Part shown: one piece after another, positions 1 through 8,788 of the stretch
How positions within the stretch are numbered: the stretch's first letter is position 1
Layout of the letters: each line of letters begins with the position of its first letter
Assembly: GCF_000508085.1 (NCBI RefSeq)
Contig: NZ_KI669560.1
Coordinates: forward strand, 2,068,888 to 2,132,887
DNA: 64,000 nucleotides
From: Sediminibacterium sp. C3
GTDB taxonomy: Bacteria; Bacteroidota; Bacteroidia; Chitinophagales; Chitinophagaceae
Direction: 5' to 3'
Position numbers and translations under genes: made by a program
The notes under the pieces: model-generated
What the model saw: the letters and a program-made list of their open reading frames with translations, nothing else
Databases searched by the model: none
Told to the model about the DNA's origin: nothing

Positions 1-655
1 TTATTTCAGCAAATAGTTTATACCAAAACTCAGATTGTTTAGCGGTGCATTAAAGAACCCTGCACTGAAATTTACACCACTGGTTTTTGAGAGGACACCC
101 GTATTGTCTTTTGTTGAACTGTATGAGTAATTTATATCCGCAAAACTAGTGTTGGGTTGTAAATTAACCACCAATCTTTCAGTTATTTGATAGCTAAGAA
201 CCGGAGCAATACCCAGGTTCATTCCATAAGAATTGGTTCTTAATGGGTTGGACACCAATTTCTGGGTATTGGTTTGAATGTTGAAACCGCCTCCGAAACT
301 TAGTCCTATAAAGAGTTTTTTGGCAAGTTCTTTAAAGCGGACTTGCCGATATCCTACATTAAACCCATTACCCACATTTGATACTTCTTGATTGTTGTTG
401 AGATTTTTGAAGTTACTGTAATTATACCCCAGACTAAAAAAGTTAAAATATTCTTTTTGTTAAAACGGCCATAGCCAAAACCAAGACCCAAAAAAGATTG
501 TTCTGTTGATTGGTAAAATTGGGTTGGCTTTTGCTTGAATTTGGGCTTAATATAATTGAGCCATTAACTAATTGCTGATTTACAGAACCAAATTGCGCTT
601 TTAATAACCCACTACATAAAGAGAGGGAGAGCGTTAGCAGCAGAGTTTTTTTCAT
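1..655 (-). CDS. Outer-membrane beta-barrel-like protein (two frame breaks)
   Basis: The minus-strand frame opens with a signal peptide (MKKTLLLTLSLSLCSG..., cleavage expected after KAQ) and ends at position 1. The middle and C-terminal parts are rich in alternating aromatic/Gly/Asn segments typical of small outer-membrane barrels. The frame breaks twice: in an A6 run (plus strand 490-495) and a T5 run (454-458). Adding one base to each joins everything into one 218-residue product with a coherent Gly/aromatic strand pattern across both joins. I therefore read it as one gene with two homopolymer errors. No specific function is recognisable; a porin or structural barrel is the general expectation. 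It could be a genuine pseudogene if the breaks are real. Confidence 0.6.
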
Positions 656-726
656 ATTGATTTTTAATCAAAAATGAATATTCCCCCTGAAACTATTGCA
701 CTCTGAAATGTTAATTTAAGTGGTAA

Positions 727-2391
727 TTACCCTTTCTTTACTTCTTTAGCCCAGGCATCTTTCAGCGTAACCGTTCTGTTAAAGACCAGTTTGGCTGGAT
801 TGCTGTCAGGATCCTGTACAAAATACCCCTTACGCAAAAACTGGAAAGCCTGACCTGAAGGGTCATTTGCCAATGCTGGTTCAGCATAAGCACCTGAAAT
901 GATTTGCAAAGAATCCGGGTTGATATGGTCTTTGAAATCGCCTTCAGCATTAGCCACATCTTCCACTTTAAACAAGCGGTCGTATAATCTAACTTCCGCC
1001 TGGATGGCATGTGCTGCGCTAACCCAATGCAGGGTTCCTTTTACGTGTATGCCAGAACTGTCTGATCCACTTTTACTCTCTGGTATATATGTGCAATGAA
1101 GCGCCATTATATTTCCCTGATCATCTTTAATAACCTCCTCGCATTTGATAATATAGGCACTTTTTAGTCGAACCATCTGACCGGGTGCCAGTCTGAAATA
1201 TTTCTTTGGTGGATTTTCCATGAAATCTTCGCGCTCAATCCATAATTCTTTACTGAACGGAACTGTTCTTACGCCACCATTGGGATTTTCCGGGTTGTTT
1301 TCACTGGTTAATGCTTCAGACGCCTGAGTATAGTTGGTAATGATTACTTTAATGGGATCAAAAACCACCATTCTTCTTAATGCAGTTTTGTTGAGTTCTT
1401 CCCTGACACAAAACTCCAGCAAACCCACATCAATCAGGTTGTCTCTTTTAGCAACTCCTATTCTGTCACAGAACTCACGAATGGCTGCTGCAGGATATCC
1501 TCTTCTTCTCATCCCGCTGATGGTACTCATGCGCGGGTCGTCCCAGCCATGTACTATTTTTTCATTTACCAGTTGCAATAATTTTCTCTTGCTCATGACC
1601 GTATAAGTCATGTTTAAACGCGCAAATTCATATTGTTTGGAAGGGAATGTATTTAAATTTTCAATACACCAATCATACAAAGGACGATGCGGAACAAATT
1701 CCAATGTGCAAATGGAATGTGTTATTTTTTCAATGGAATCACTTTGTCCATGTGCAAAATCGTACATGGGGTAAATGCACCATTTGTCTCCGGTTCTGTG
1801 ATGCTTTGCATGTTTAATTCTATAAATAATAGGATCTCTGAGCAACATATTGGGAGATTCCATGTCAATTTTCGCTCTCAATACTTTTGCTCCATCCGGA
1901 AATTCTCCGGCTTTCATGGCTTCGAACAAAGTCCTGTTTTCAGCGGGTGTTCTTTCAGCATATATATTTCTGATTCCCGGTGTTGTAGGTGTACCTTTTT
2001 GCGCAGCAATTTCTTCACTCGTACTATCGTCTACATAAGCAAGTCCTTTATCAATCAGCTGCAATGCCATTGCATAGAGTTGATCAAAATAGTCGGAAGC
2101 ATATAGTTCAAGCGCCCAGTTAAATCCTAGCCACTTTACATCATTCTTTATGCTCTCCACATATTCTGTATCTTCTGTAACGGGATTGGTATCGTCGAAT
2201 CTTAAATTGGTGCTACCACCATATTTAAGTGCAAGACCAAAATTTAGTACAATGCTCTTCGCATGTCCAATATGCAGGTATCCGTTTGGCTCTGGCGGGA
2301 AACGGGTAGTAATTGATTGGTGTTTTCCGCTGGCTAAATCCGCTTCAATAATTTCTTCAATAAAATTCAAACTCTTCTCTTCGCTGCTCAT
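727..2391 (-). CDS. glnS: Glutaminyl-tRNA synthetase
   Basis: Class I aminoacyl-tRNA synthetase charging tRNA-Gln in the cytoplasm. The 554-residue product is the usual length. The HIGH signature is seen near residues 41-44 ([10 protein letters not shown]) after the PPEPNG motif, and the KMSKS counterpart is VMSKRKL near residue 265. The C-terminal half is the beta-barrel anticodon-binding region. The GluRS/GlnRS family split is settled in favour of GlnRS by the [15 protein letters not shown] block and the eukaryote-like C-terminal domain. The start is ATG at 2391 ([10 protein letters not shown]). The gene lies 17 bp downstream of the exported protein at 2409-2930 and may be co-transcribed with it. 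Confidence 0.96.
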   Translation of the reverse strand: MSSEEKSLNFIEEIIEADLASGKHQSITTRFPPEPNGYLHIGHAKSIVLNFGLALKYGGSTNLRFDDTNPVTEDTEYVESIKNDVKWLGFNWALELYASDYFDQLYAMALQLIDKGLAYVDDSTSEEIAAQKGTPTTPGIRNIYAERTPAENRTLFEAMKAGEFPDGAKVLRAKIDMESPNMLLRDPIIYRIKHAKHHRTGDKWCIYPMYDFAHGQSDSIEKITHSICTLEFVPHRPLYDWCIENLNTFPSKQYEFARLNMTYTVMSKRKLLQLVNEKIVHGWDDPRMSTISGMRRRGYPAAAIREFCDRIGVAKRDNLIDVGLLEFCVREELNKTALRRMVVFDPIKVIITNYTQASEALTSENNPENPNGGVRTVPFSKELWIEREDFMENPPKKYFRLAPGQMVRLKSAYIIKCEEVIKDDQGNIMALHCTYIPESKSGSDSSGIHVKGTLHWVSAAHAIQAEVRLYDRLFKVEDVANAEGDFKDHINPDSLQIISGAYAEPALANDPSGQAFQFLRKGYFVQDPDSNPAKLVFNRTVTLKDAWAKEVKKG

Positions 2392-2408
2392 TCCGTATTT
2401 TTTCTTAA

Positions 2409-2930
2409 TTATTTTCCTATTTCAACACTATCGAAAAAAGCCTGCGCATCAGCTGCTTTGGCTTCCTTGTTACTGGAGTAATACAATACCTGATGTAAAA
2501 CAGGCCCCATAAAGAAAATATAACCAAAAGCTTTTTTCCCTTTTAAGTTCTCATCTGAGGAGTTCGCTCCGTCAATTTCAATATAAAGACTGTTCTTGTC
2601 CTTGAATTTGGTGATCATGTCTTTATTGATATTTGCCCCAGCCATCTGACTGGACATGCCTGCTTTTAGTTGTTCCCAAAATCCATCACCCATCATTTCA
2701 ATGGGATCTCCCATTAAACCCATGGCACTTAAATCAAATACCAAAGCACCGTAAGATTTTGTGCTGTCCTTATCTGTTGCAAAAAAAATGGTAGCACCAT
2801 TGGCTGATCTTTCTGCCGGTTTTGTAGGGAATACAACGGTTACTTTTTCAGATAATTTTTGAGGAACATTTTGTCCGTTCGCTATTTGCACAGAAGCAAA
2901 AGCGATGAATGCAAGTATCAATTTTTTCAT
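2409..2930 (-). CDS. Exported protein of unknown function
   Basis: A 173-residue protein with an N-terminal signal peptide ([20 protein letters not shown]) and no lipobox, so probably periplasmic. The mature part has mixed alpha/beta composition and ends in ...FFDSVEIGK, similar in style to small Bacteroidota proteins that begin with a K-V-x-F-P segment after the signal and end in a helix carrying FFDS. I do not recognise a named family. It lies between hutH (3 bp away) and glnS on the same strand. Confidence 0.7.
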   Translation of the reverse strand: MKKLILAFIAFASVQIANGQNVPQKLSEKVTVVFPTKPAERSANGATIFFATDKDSTKSYGALVFDLSAMGLMGDPIEMMGDGFWEQLKAGMSSQMAGANINKDMITKFKDKNSLYIEIDGANSSDENLKGKKAFGYIFFMGPVLHQVLYYSSNKEAKAADAQAFFDSVEIGK

Positions 2931-2933
2931 AAT

Positions 2934-4457
2934 CTAGAGTTTCCCGGTTTCGTAACGGGCGATAAAATTAATTGAATTTACCATGTCTGTATGCAAAATT
3001 CTGTCTGCATCATTAAAAGGCACTATTTCTCTGAACTCTTTCATTATAGATTCTAGTATCGGAGAACTGCTGGAGGGTCTTCTGAAATCCAGGGCCTGTG
3101 CTGCTGTCATTAATTCTATGCCCAATACTTTTTCTACATTTTGAAGCAAACGGAAGCATTTGGTTGCTGCATTTGCCCCCATACTTACATGGTCTTCCTG
3201 ATTATTAGAACTGGAAATACTATCAATCGACGACGGGGTACACAGTTGCTTATTCTCGCTTACAATGCCAGCCGCAGTGTATTGGGGAATCATAAACCCT
3301 GAGTTCAATCCTGCATTCTTCACTAAAAACAGTGGCAGGTTCCGCTGCCCAGAAATCAACTGATAGGTTCTTCTTTCTGAAATGCTGGCAATTTCACTCA
3401 TGGCGATACATAGATAATCCAGATTGATAGCCAGGGGCTGTCCATGAAAATTCCCCCCGCTTAAAATTAGGTCGAGATCGGGAAATACGTTTGGATTGTC
3501 TGTAACCGAATTCACTTCTTGCATAAATACGGCAAGAATATGTTTGAATGCATCTTTACTAGCCCCGTGTACTTGCGGAATACAACGGAATGAATAAGGA
3601 TCTTGAACCTGAGATTTGGTTTGCTGCGATATCGTGCTTCCTACTAAGTATTTTCTAATTTGCTGCGCAGTTTTTATTTGACCCTGATGGCCTCTAATCG
3701 CATGAATGGCTTCGTGAAAGGGTTCCATAACGCAATCAAATGCATCTATGGACAGTGCTGCAATCAGGTCGGCCATTTTCAATAAATGCTCAGCTTTTTT
3801 TAAGCAATACAAGCCATAGGCGTTCATGAACTGGGTTCCATTAATCAGTGCCAGTCCTTCTTTGCTTTGCAAGTGAATCGGCTCCCAGTTCATCAATCCA
3901 AGAGCTTCCGTTGCAGGCATTCTACTCCCTTTGAAATTCACTTCACCCAATCCCAGTAAAGGCAGACTCATATGGCTCAAGGGTGCCAGGTCTCCTGAAG
4001 CCCCTAATGAGCCCTGTGTATAAATTACCGGAAAAATCTGCTGGTTGTACATATCCATCAAACGAATAACTGTATTGATATGTACCCCGCTGTATCCATA
4101 GCTCAACTGTTTTATTTTGAGCATCATCATCAGTTTCACAATGGGTTCTGGAACCTCCTCGCCCAACCCGCAAGCGTGTGATACAATCAGGTTGTATTGA
4201 AGCTGTTCTATCTGATCGTTATTGATTTGTACATTCTGCAGGTATCCAAAACCGGTGTTGACCCCGTAATATTTTGATCCGGAGTCCTTCATTTTTTCAT
4301 TTACAAAGTTTCTGCAGGCCAGAATTTTTTCATGAGCGTCAAAAGTGATAGAAACCTGCTGATCAAAGTCTAATAAGTGTTTTATTTGCTGGAAATTCAG
4401 TGGTTTGCTGTCTAAAGGAAGATAATTATAGCTCATGAAGTCAATCGTTTGCTGCAA
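2934..4457 (-). CDS. hutH: Histidine ammonia-lyase
   Basis: Aromatic amino acid lyase that deaminates L-histidine to urocanate, the first step of histidine breakdown. Seen: the MIO-forming Ala-Ser-Gly in LGASGDLAPLSH (near residue 150), YGVNTGFG with the catalytic Tyr, NGTQ, and a 507-residue length typical of HutH. The substrate-selectivity segment NLIVSHACGLG carries Ser-His, which favours histidine over tyrosine or phenylalanine. No hutU, hutI or hutG is adjacent, so the pathway must be completed elsewhere, or the enzyme acts alone. The start used is ATG 4457; an alternative Met lies eight codons in. The 5' end faces the tRNA-Arg insertion site. Confidence 0.9.
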   Translation of the reverse strand: MQQTIDFMSYNYLPLDSKPLNFQQIKHLLDFDQQVSITFDAHEKILACRNFVNEKMKDSGSKYYGVNTGFGYLQNVQINNDQIEQLQYNLIVSHACGLGEEVPEPIVKLMMMLKIKQLSYGYSGVHINTVIRLMDMYNQQIFPVIYTQGSLGASGDLAPLSHMSLPLLGLGEVNFKGSRMPATEALGLMNWEPIHLQSKEGLALINGTQFMNAYGLYCLKKAEHLLKMADLIAALSIDAFDCVMEPFHEAIHAIRGHQGQIKTAQQIRKYLVGSTISQQTKSQVQDPYSFRCIPQVHGASKDAFKHILAVFMQEVNSVTDNPNVFPDLDLILSGGNFHGQPLAINLDYLCIAMSEIASISERRTYQLISGQRNLPLFLVKNAGLNSGFMIPQYTAAGIVSENKQLCTPSSIDSISSSNNQEDHVSMGANAATKCFRLLQNVEKVLGIELMTAAQALDFRRPSSSSPILESIMKEFREIVPFNDADRILHTDMVNSINFIARYETGKL

Positions 4458-4500
4458 AGTAAACAGATTTAGAATTTATCTGCCCAATTTGAAATGCAGT

Positions 4501-4530
4501 TTGATTTAGTAAAAAAAATCCTTTATTTTG
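4501..4530 (+). promoter_or_regulatory. Possible tRNA-Arg promoter
   Basis: A TTG at 4501-4503 and TATTTTG at 4524-4530 lie 14 bp upstream of the tRNA. They resemble the Bacteroidota -33 TTG / -7 TAnnTTTG pattern, with one base missing in the -7 box. The assignment rests on position and partial motif match only. Confidence 0.35.
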
Positions 4531-6127
4531 CACCTCCAAAACTGGTTCGGTAGCTCAGCTGGATAGAGCAACTGCCTTCTAAGCAGTAGGTCATTGGTTC
4601 GAATCCAATCCGAATCACCCAAGTGGATAAATCGATTTTCTTATCGTTTTGTCCACTTTTTTTTTGCCCAAAACCCTCTCCTATATTGAATATTAGCTGA
4701 ACAGCTTCGTTCACTTTTGTGGTTCGAAAATCCGAACCTTCAAAAACCAATTTTTCAGGGAATATCGAACCAATGGCTTTTCTCCTGTCCGAAACAGTTC
4801 CATTCTCAAAAATCTCATTCAAATTAGACAGGTTATGAATCGCTTTTCGTATTTGATCACTGATATTAATCCGTTTCTTGGAAAGCTCAAAAATTTCAGC
4901 TTCCAGTCGTTCTATTTCAGTTTCACACCCTTTCCTTACTTCGTGGTAATCTGTCTTATCAATTTCGTCAAGAATAAATTTGCCTCTCGCTTTATTTATC
5001 TGATCCTGTAGTTCAGAAACACGGGTATTCAATTTTTGGATCTCAATATTATTTGAAGATGAATTTTTCTTAAACAAGTCATTGACAACTTCAGCATAGA
5101 TGTCTGCCATTCCAGGTTTAGGAATGAACTTTTTTAATTCAGAACTGAACTTTTCATTTACGTCCAGTGCCTTAAATCTTATTCCGCATTTACTATTACA
5201 ATGGTAGTAATGGCTATAAGATGATCTGCCTTTTGAGGAACTGGCAGTAAGACTTTTTCTGCAACAGGGGCACTCCAAATATCCACGCAGGAAAAACCTC
5301 TCAGGAGTTTCTCCACTGGTTTTTCGAACCCGCTTGCCCCCATTTAATCTATCCTGAACATCAATAAAAAGTTTCTCAGAAATAATTGGATCATGATTAC
5401 CCTTCACGATACAATCCGGCTCATCCTTGTAGCCCCTTAGAAAAATCTTACCATAATAGACCGGGTTCCGCAATACGTTCCAGAAATGATTCTTACCGCA
5501 GCTCAGCCCCTTTTCTTTTGCTAACCTATATACCTCTTCAATATGGAGCTGACGGTTTACAATCGTTTCAAATGCCCATTTAATGATTTCTGCTTTTGGA
5601 GGATCAACCGCAATGTATTTTTTCCCTTCAGGTGTGGTTCTGTTGATGTATCCAATAGGTGCCCCATTCATATACCTACCCTCTTTTACCGCCCTTCGCA
5701 TACCGTTACGAACATTTATTGCACGTCTGTCATTTTCTACTTCGGGTGATGTTAGGTAAATGCCCAACATGATTTTGTTTTCAGGAATATCAAGGTCTAA
5801 AGGTTGTTCAATAGCACAGGGTTCAACGCCTAATTTGCGAAGTAGATTAATCATCTGGAAAGCATCCGCTGCATTTCTGCTGAACCGACCCCATTTGGTA
5901 AATAAAATCTGTTGGACTTGACCATGTTTTGATCGGTAAGATTCCAATATTTTTTTCCACGCTGGTCTCAGAAATGTCTTGGCAGAAAAATCCTCGTAAA
6001 TAACGTTGCGGATCTGGATATTCTTGTAAGCGCAATACTTACGTAATCTTTCTTCCTGATCTCTTTGGGAATACCCTTTTTCTGCTTGCTCATCCGTGCT
6101 CACCCGGATGTATAAATCTGCCTTCAT
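4523..6127 (-). CDS. Large serine recombinase (integrase of the island)
   Basis: A 534-residue site-specific recombinase expected to integrate and excise the island. Domain order: resolvase catalytic domain (residues about 3-150; Ser in LYIRVSTDEQ, Arg in LFTKWGRFSRN), Recombinase domain (about 155-260), zinc ribbon (CPCC near 285 and CNSKC near 307), a coiled coil (about 345-430) and a C-terminal tail. The last ~30 residues (RIGFEPMTYCLEGS...) are encoded antisense to the tRNA-Arg, so the present C-terminus was created by integration; the free element would encode a different end. Start ATG 6127 overlaps the small gene 6090-6281, suggesting coupled expression. Confidence 0.9.
   Translation of the reverse strand: MKADLYIRVSTDEQAEKGYSQRDQEERLRKYCAYKNIQIRNVIYEDFSAKTFLRPAWKKILESYRSKHGQVQQILFTKWGRFSRNAADAFQMINLLRKLGVEPCAIEQPLDLDIPENKIMLGIYLTSPEVENDRRAINVRNGMRRAVKEGRYMNGAPIGYINRTTPEGKKYIAVDPPKAEIIKWAFETIVNRQLHIEEVYRLAKEKGLSCGKNHFWNVLRNPVYYGKIFLRGYKDEPDCIVKGNHDPIISEKLFIDVQDRLNGGKRVRKTSGETPERFFLRGYLECPCCRKSLTASSSKGRSSYSHYYHCNSKCGIRFKALDVNEKFSSELKKFIPKPGMADIYAEVVNDLFKKNSSSNNIEIQKLNTRVSELQDQINKARGKFILDEIDKTDYHEVRKGCETEIERLEAEIFELSKKRINISDQIRKAIHNLSNLNEIFENGTVSDRRKAIGSIFPEKLVFEGSDFRTTKVNEAVQLIFNIGEGFGQKKSGQNDKKIDLSTWVIRIGFEPMTYCLEGSCSIQLSYRTSFGGAK
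4544..4617 (+). tRNA. tRNA-Arg (anticodon TCT)
   Basis: Cloverleaf read directly. The acceptor GGTTCGG (4544-4550) pairs with CCGAATC (4610-4616), with one G-T wobble. The D-arm TAGCTCAGCTGGATAGAGCA follows. The anticodon stem ACTGC/GCAGT encloses loop CTTCTAA, giving anticodon TCT (4578-4580). The T-arm is ATTGG-TTCGAAT-CCAAT, and the discriminator is A4617; CCA is not encoded. It is the integration target of the island: the serine recombinase reads antisense through the whole tRNA. Confidence 0.95.
4593..4603 (+). repeat. Candidate attL core (direct repeat copy 1)
   Basis: ATTGGTTCGAA in the T-arm of tRNA-Arg, repeated exactly at 26366-26376. Identity stops at both sides of the 11 bp. Its location inside the tRNA that the recombinase gene overlaps supports a role as attachment core. 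Confidence 0.5.
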
Positions 6128-6281
6128 TTTCTACGATTTGATGTAAAGAAATGGAGGCCAAATTGGCAAGGAATGATAGAATTATCTCCGCCTCGGATAA
6201 GGTAACAAAATTACCATTTTTAGCTAAAATTTCCATAACCTTTTCAGGGGTCATGTAGATAAAGTTTCCCATAAAATTCAC
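6090..6281 (-). CDS. Small protein upstream of the recombinase
   Basis: 63 residues; a likelier start is Met10, giving MTPEKVMEILAKNG... with a helical VTLSEAEIILSFLANLASI stretch. Short proteins of this style commonly sit directly upstream of serine recombinases in Bacteroidota elements, which is family knowledge from memory. The gene overlaps the recombinase start by 38 bp. A role in recombination direction control is conceivable but not shown by the sequence. Confidence 0.6.
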   Translation of the reverse strand: MNFMGNFIYMTPEKVMEILAKNGNFVTLSEAEIILSFLANLASISLHQIVENEGRFIHPGEHG

Positions 6282-6350
6282 TTTTCATACTCACAAAAAA
6301 ACCGGCAAAAAATCACCGGTTTTTATTTCCAGAAAAACTCAAAAGAAAGT

Positions 6351-6638
6351 CTATACCAAGCGCCTGAACTCTAACCAACTTTCACCCTTCGCTCTTTTTG
6401 GCAGGTAGTTGATATAGCGAAAAGCGTGGAGATCATGCATACATTTATCATAGGTCTGTCGGGCGTTTATCTTAGCGAGATACATCAATCTTGTTCTGTC
6501 AACGGGTATTCCAATGGGGCACCCCTGGATCTGCCATTCATTCACTAACGCAAGGTATAGGCTGATATGGGCAACAGTAATCCGCGTATCCTCAGAAACT
6601 ACCGAGAAAAAGTCCTGCAGTTTGAAATCCGCATTCAT
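6351..6638 (-). CDS. Small element-borne protein, winged-helix-like
   Basis: 95 residues (MNADFKLQDFFSVV...). The pattern hISLYLALVNEWQ...I.VDRTRLMYLAKI..RQTYDKCMHDLHAFRYINYLP resembles small helix-turn-helix proteins common in Bacteroidota transposons and integrative elements. A DNA-binding role is inferred from that pattern. Its start overlaps the stop of the upstream gene (6635-6919) by 4 bp (ATGA), so the two are translationally coupled. The function in the element is unknown. Confidence 0.6.
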   Translation of the reverse strand: MNADFKLQDFFSVVSEDTRITVAHISLYLALVNEWQIQGCPIGIPVDRTRLMYLAKINARQTYDKCMHDLHAFRYINYLPKRAKGESWLEFRRLV

Positions 6639-6919
6639 GAATTGTTTGTATTTAGACGACGGTTATGGCGAAGCCGTTTCTTTAGCAGATGACCACCCTG
6701 TCTCCCGCTATTGCTTTTCAATAACAGTTTTCTATCAGCGTTCATCCTTCGCTCCAGCCACCGGCTTTGCAAAAAACGCATGGCATCCCCAAAATTGATG
6801 GGTGACTGTTGGTCGATCAGGTAAAACCGCTGATTGATTTCAAACTGTGTTTTCAGGTAGCCAAGATTGGGAACCATTTCCTCCAGAGATGTTCCTGACC
6901 AATGCTTATATCGCACCAA
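6635..6919 (-). pseudogene. Truncated element protein, family not recognised
   Basis: The frame gives about 95 residues starting at a GTG (6919), preceded in frame by sense codons (INFDKDGL) and then a stop at about 6955. The absence of a good ATG and the abrupt upstream stop suggest the N-terminal part was removed, probably by the rearrangement that brought in the DNA between here and the IS3 element. The retained part carries LGYLKTQFEINQRFYLI and FLQSRWLERRMNADRKL, predicted helical and basic at the end. I do not recognise it. It is coupled by a 4-bp overlap to the 95-residue gene at 6351-6638. Confidence 0.5.
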
Positions 6920-7159
6920 TCCATCCTTATCAAAATTGATGGCTGTCTCGTCCTAAAAAAACCTTACACATTTAAAAATTAATCCGGATATTACTTTACA
7001 TGTGTTTTTCTTAATCCTGGATTTTGTTTACAATCAAAGATAGTCATTTTATATCCTTGTATATTTTGATCTATTTATTAGCCTTAAAACGTTGGAAGAA
7101 ACGTAAACAAGCTCTGCTGAGGGGCATCTTGTCAGGGATATTCCAACCAAATGAACACG

Positions 7160-7187
7160 ATAATCGGCAAAATATTTTGCCGATTAT
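7160..7187. terminator. 28-bp perfect palindrome, possible bidirectional terminator
   Basis: The sequence is its own reverse complement over 28 bp (half-site ATAATCGGCAAAAT, centred between 7173 and 7174), followed by TTTT on the plus side. It lies 20 bp outside the IS3 left end in a 255-bp stretch (6955-7206) where no gene is visible. A hairpin terminator is the simplest reading; a protein-binding palindrome is the alternative because there is no natural loop. Confidence 0.5.
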
Positions 7188-7210
7188 TTTTAGTGTACTT
7201 CTGCTATGTC

Positions 7211-8111
7211 TTAAAAAACCTGTTTCTTTTTCCTGGGATAACTCTTCCAGCTTTTATTAATATCACCTGTCATTTGATGTGCTGACCGTGGTGTGAGATA
7301 GCCTAAACTTAAATGAGGTCGTTTAGAATTATATACCTCAATGTTAGAAGTTAAAACCTTGACAGCCTCTTTATGATTTTGATAAACTCGTTTGGGATAA
7401 AATTCGTTTTTCAGAATACCATTCATTCTTTCAGCCAGAGCATTTTCATACGGGCTACCACTCTGTGTCATACTAATTTCAATATGGTTTAGTTTCAATA
7501 CATCTACATATGCCGCCGAGCAATATTGGATTCCTCTGTCAGAATGGTGTATCAATTTACAGCCCTTGCTTCTGTTATTGATTGCCATTTCTAAGGCCTT
7601 TAAGCAACCAACAGCTTCCAGCGTTGGGTATAAACAGTATCCTACTATCAATCTTGAATATGCGTCCGTTATTAAGCTCAAATAACTAAACCCATTAATG
7701 GTTCTTATATAGGTAATATCACACACCCAAAGCTGTTCTGATGCATTTAAATTAAGCCCTGTCGTTAAATCCGGATACTTCTTTAACCAATGAAATGAAT
7801 CAGTAGTTTTTATCATCCTGCGTCTCTTTCGGACAAGCAGACCATGGTGTCTCAGTAGATTAAATAGCTGATCTCTTCCCATTTTTATCCCATGATCCTG
7901 CAGTGGCCCTGCCAAATAATGAACCAATTTCCGGGTTCCAATCATTGGCATAATCAACCTGGCCTCCCGGACCAAACAGAGAACTATCATTTGAGCAATC
8001 GTGATATTTTGTTCTTGCTTTTGAGCATCATAAAATGCTTGCCTTGTCACACCAAACAGTGCACAAATACTCTCCAGTGATGCTTTTGGATTTCTTTGCC
8101 TTATTCTTTTG
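7211..8111 (-). CDS. IS3 transposase OrfB (DDE catalytic subunit)
   Basis: Integrase-core transposase. Residues following the GTG at 8050 (279 aa) contain HTH_21 then the rve domain: first Asp in WVCDITYIRT, second Asp in LIHHSDRGIQY, Glu in NALAERMNGILKNE. The frame is open upstream to about 8111 and encodes RQRNPKASLESICALFGVTRQ, the usual OrfB beginning, so OrfB is most likely made as an OrfAB fusion by -1 frameshifting at AAAAG just before the OrfA stop. The stop codon lies 4 bp inside the left terminal repeat, as is common in this family. Confidence 0.88.
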
Positions 8112-8508
8112 ACTGTTTGGTACCAGACTTTTTTCTAATCTTAATTTTGAGGTCGTCCTCAGCAACTTGGATCATAGTTTGAAGGGTAAGGACCTTTAAC
8201 TCAGATTTTTCAAGTGCACCAGTTAGCTCCTTAATCTTTTTGGACAATGCCAAGTGTTGTTGATTTTCATTCATAGTTGATAATAAATCTAATGAATGAT
8301 TTTGGGATAAATCCTTTGTGGATTGCTTTAAAATAAATAGCCTTAGGGTGTTCCTATTGACTCCATATTTACGGCATGCCGTTTTCTTTGGCATTCCCCT
8401 TTCCTGAATTTCTCGGACAATTTCTAACATTTCCTCTTCGCTTCTCCGCCTATATGGTTGGCTACTGGGGAAACTAGGCTTTGACTTTTTTTGAACCTTT
8501 TCTGTCAT
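8101..8508 (-). CDS. IS3 transposase OrfA (DNA-binding subunit)
   Basis: 135 residues: basic N-terminus, helix-turn-helix (EEMLEIVREIQERGMPKKTACRKYGVNRNTLRLF, residues about 23-58) and a C-terminal coiled coil/leucine zipper (about 80-120) for multimerisation. It binds the IS ends. The 3' end carries AAAAG followed by the stop, the position of the predicted -1 frameshift into OrfB. This shift is a known feature of IS3 elements and should not be counted with the homopolymer errors elsewhere in the window, though it has the same appearance. Confidence 0.85.
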   Translation of the reverse strand: MTEKVQKKSKPSFPSSQPYRRRSEEEMLEIVREIQERGMPKKTACRKYGVNRNTLRLFILKQSTKDLSQNHSLDLLSTMNENQQHLALSKKIKELTGALEKSELKVLTLQTMIQVAEDDLKIKIRKKSGTKQSKE

Positions 8509-8788
8509 GCTGAATAGTTTTTTGACAAGCTATTTCAGGACTAGACAGGATTTTCCACATAAAGCTTTTCTCAGCTGGTTTTAATTTAAAATACCATGCA
8601 AATGCTAATACAACAATGGATAAACTTACTAAATACGGCCTTGCCGGTTCTATCCATGAAAAGTTAGCGACAATACTGCTGCTACCGGCAAGTAATGCAA
8701 TAACAGGTGTGATACAACAAAGTGAAGCAGCAATAGCAGCAAAAACACCTGCCCCCGTAAATGTGCCTGCTGATTTTGTACTTATCAT
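8474..8788 (-). pseudogene. merT: MerT-like mercuric/metal transport protein, truncated by IS3
   Basis: The N-terminal ~85 residues match a MerT-type inner-membrane protein: TM1 with the paired cysteines (FAAIAASLCCITPVIALL), then TM2/TM3 (PYLVSLSIVVLAFAWYFKLKP). In MerT the CC pair takes Hg(II) to the cytoplasm; in Bacteroidota the protein is often longer, with a third TM and a MerP-like domain. Here the frame enters the IS at 8527 and its last ~18 residues are IS-encoded. The ATG overlaps the arsR stop by 4 bp, so it was the second gene of that operon. No merA is present. Confidence 0.7.

Larger units (their letters stand above)
7207..8527 (-). mobile_element. IS3-family insertion sequence (~1.32 kb)
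   Basis: Two overlapping-frame transposase genes on the minus strand. Candidate imperfect terminal inverted repeats: TGTCTTAAAAAACC at 7207 and, on the other strand from 8527, TGTCAAAAAACTATTC, both starting with TG as usual for IS3. No clear 3-4 bp target duplication is seen (flanks cta and agc), consistent with a later deletion at one side. The right end cuts merT; the rest of merT is not found beyond the left end, so the insertion was accompanied by loss of DNA. Confidence 0.8.

Noticed and set aside
3943..4173. Overlapping minus-strand frame inside hutH
   Set aside because: It is out of frame with a well-conserved enzyme and has no independent features.
7024..7260. A 78-codon plus-strand open frame beside the IS3 element
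   Set aside because: It runs through the 28-bp palindrome into the IS end and has no family features; it is antisense to orfB at its 3' end and looks fortuitous.
8101..8115. The OrfA/OrfB frame change as another homopolymer error
   Set aside because: A -1 shift at AAAAG is the normal expression mechanism of IS3-family transposases, and the OrfB start fits it.
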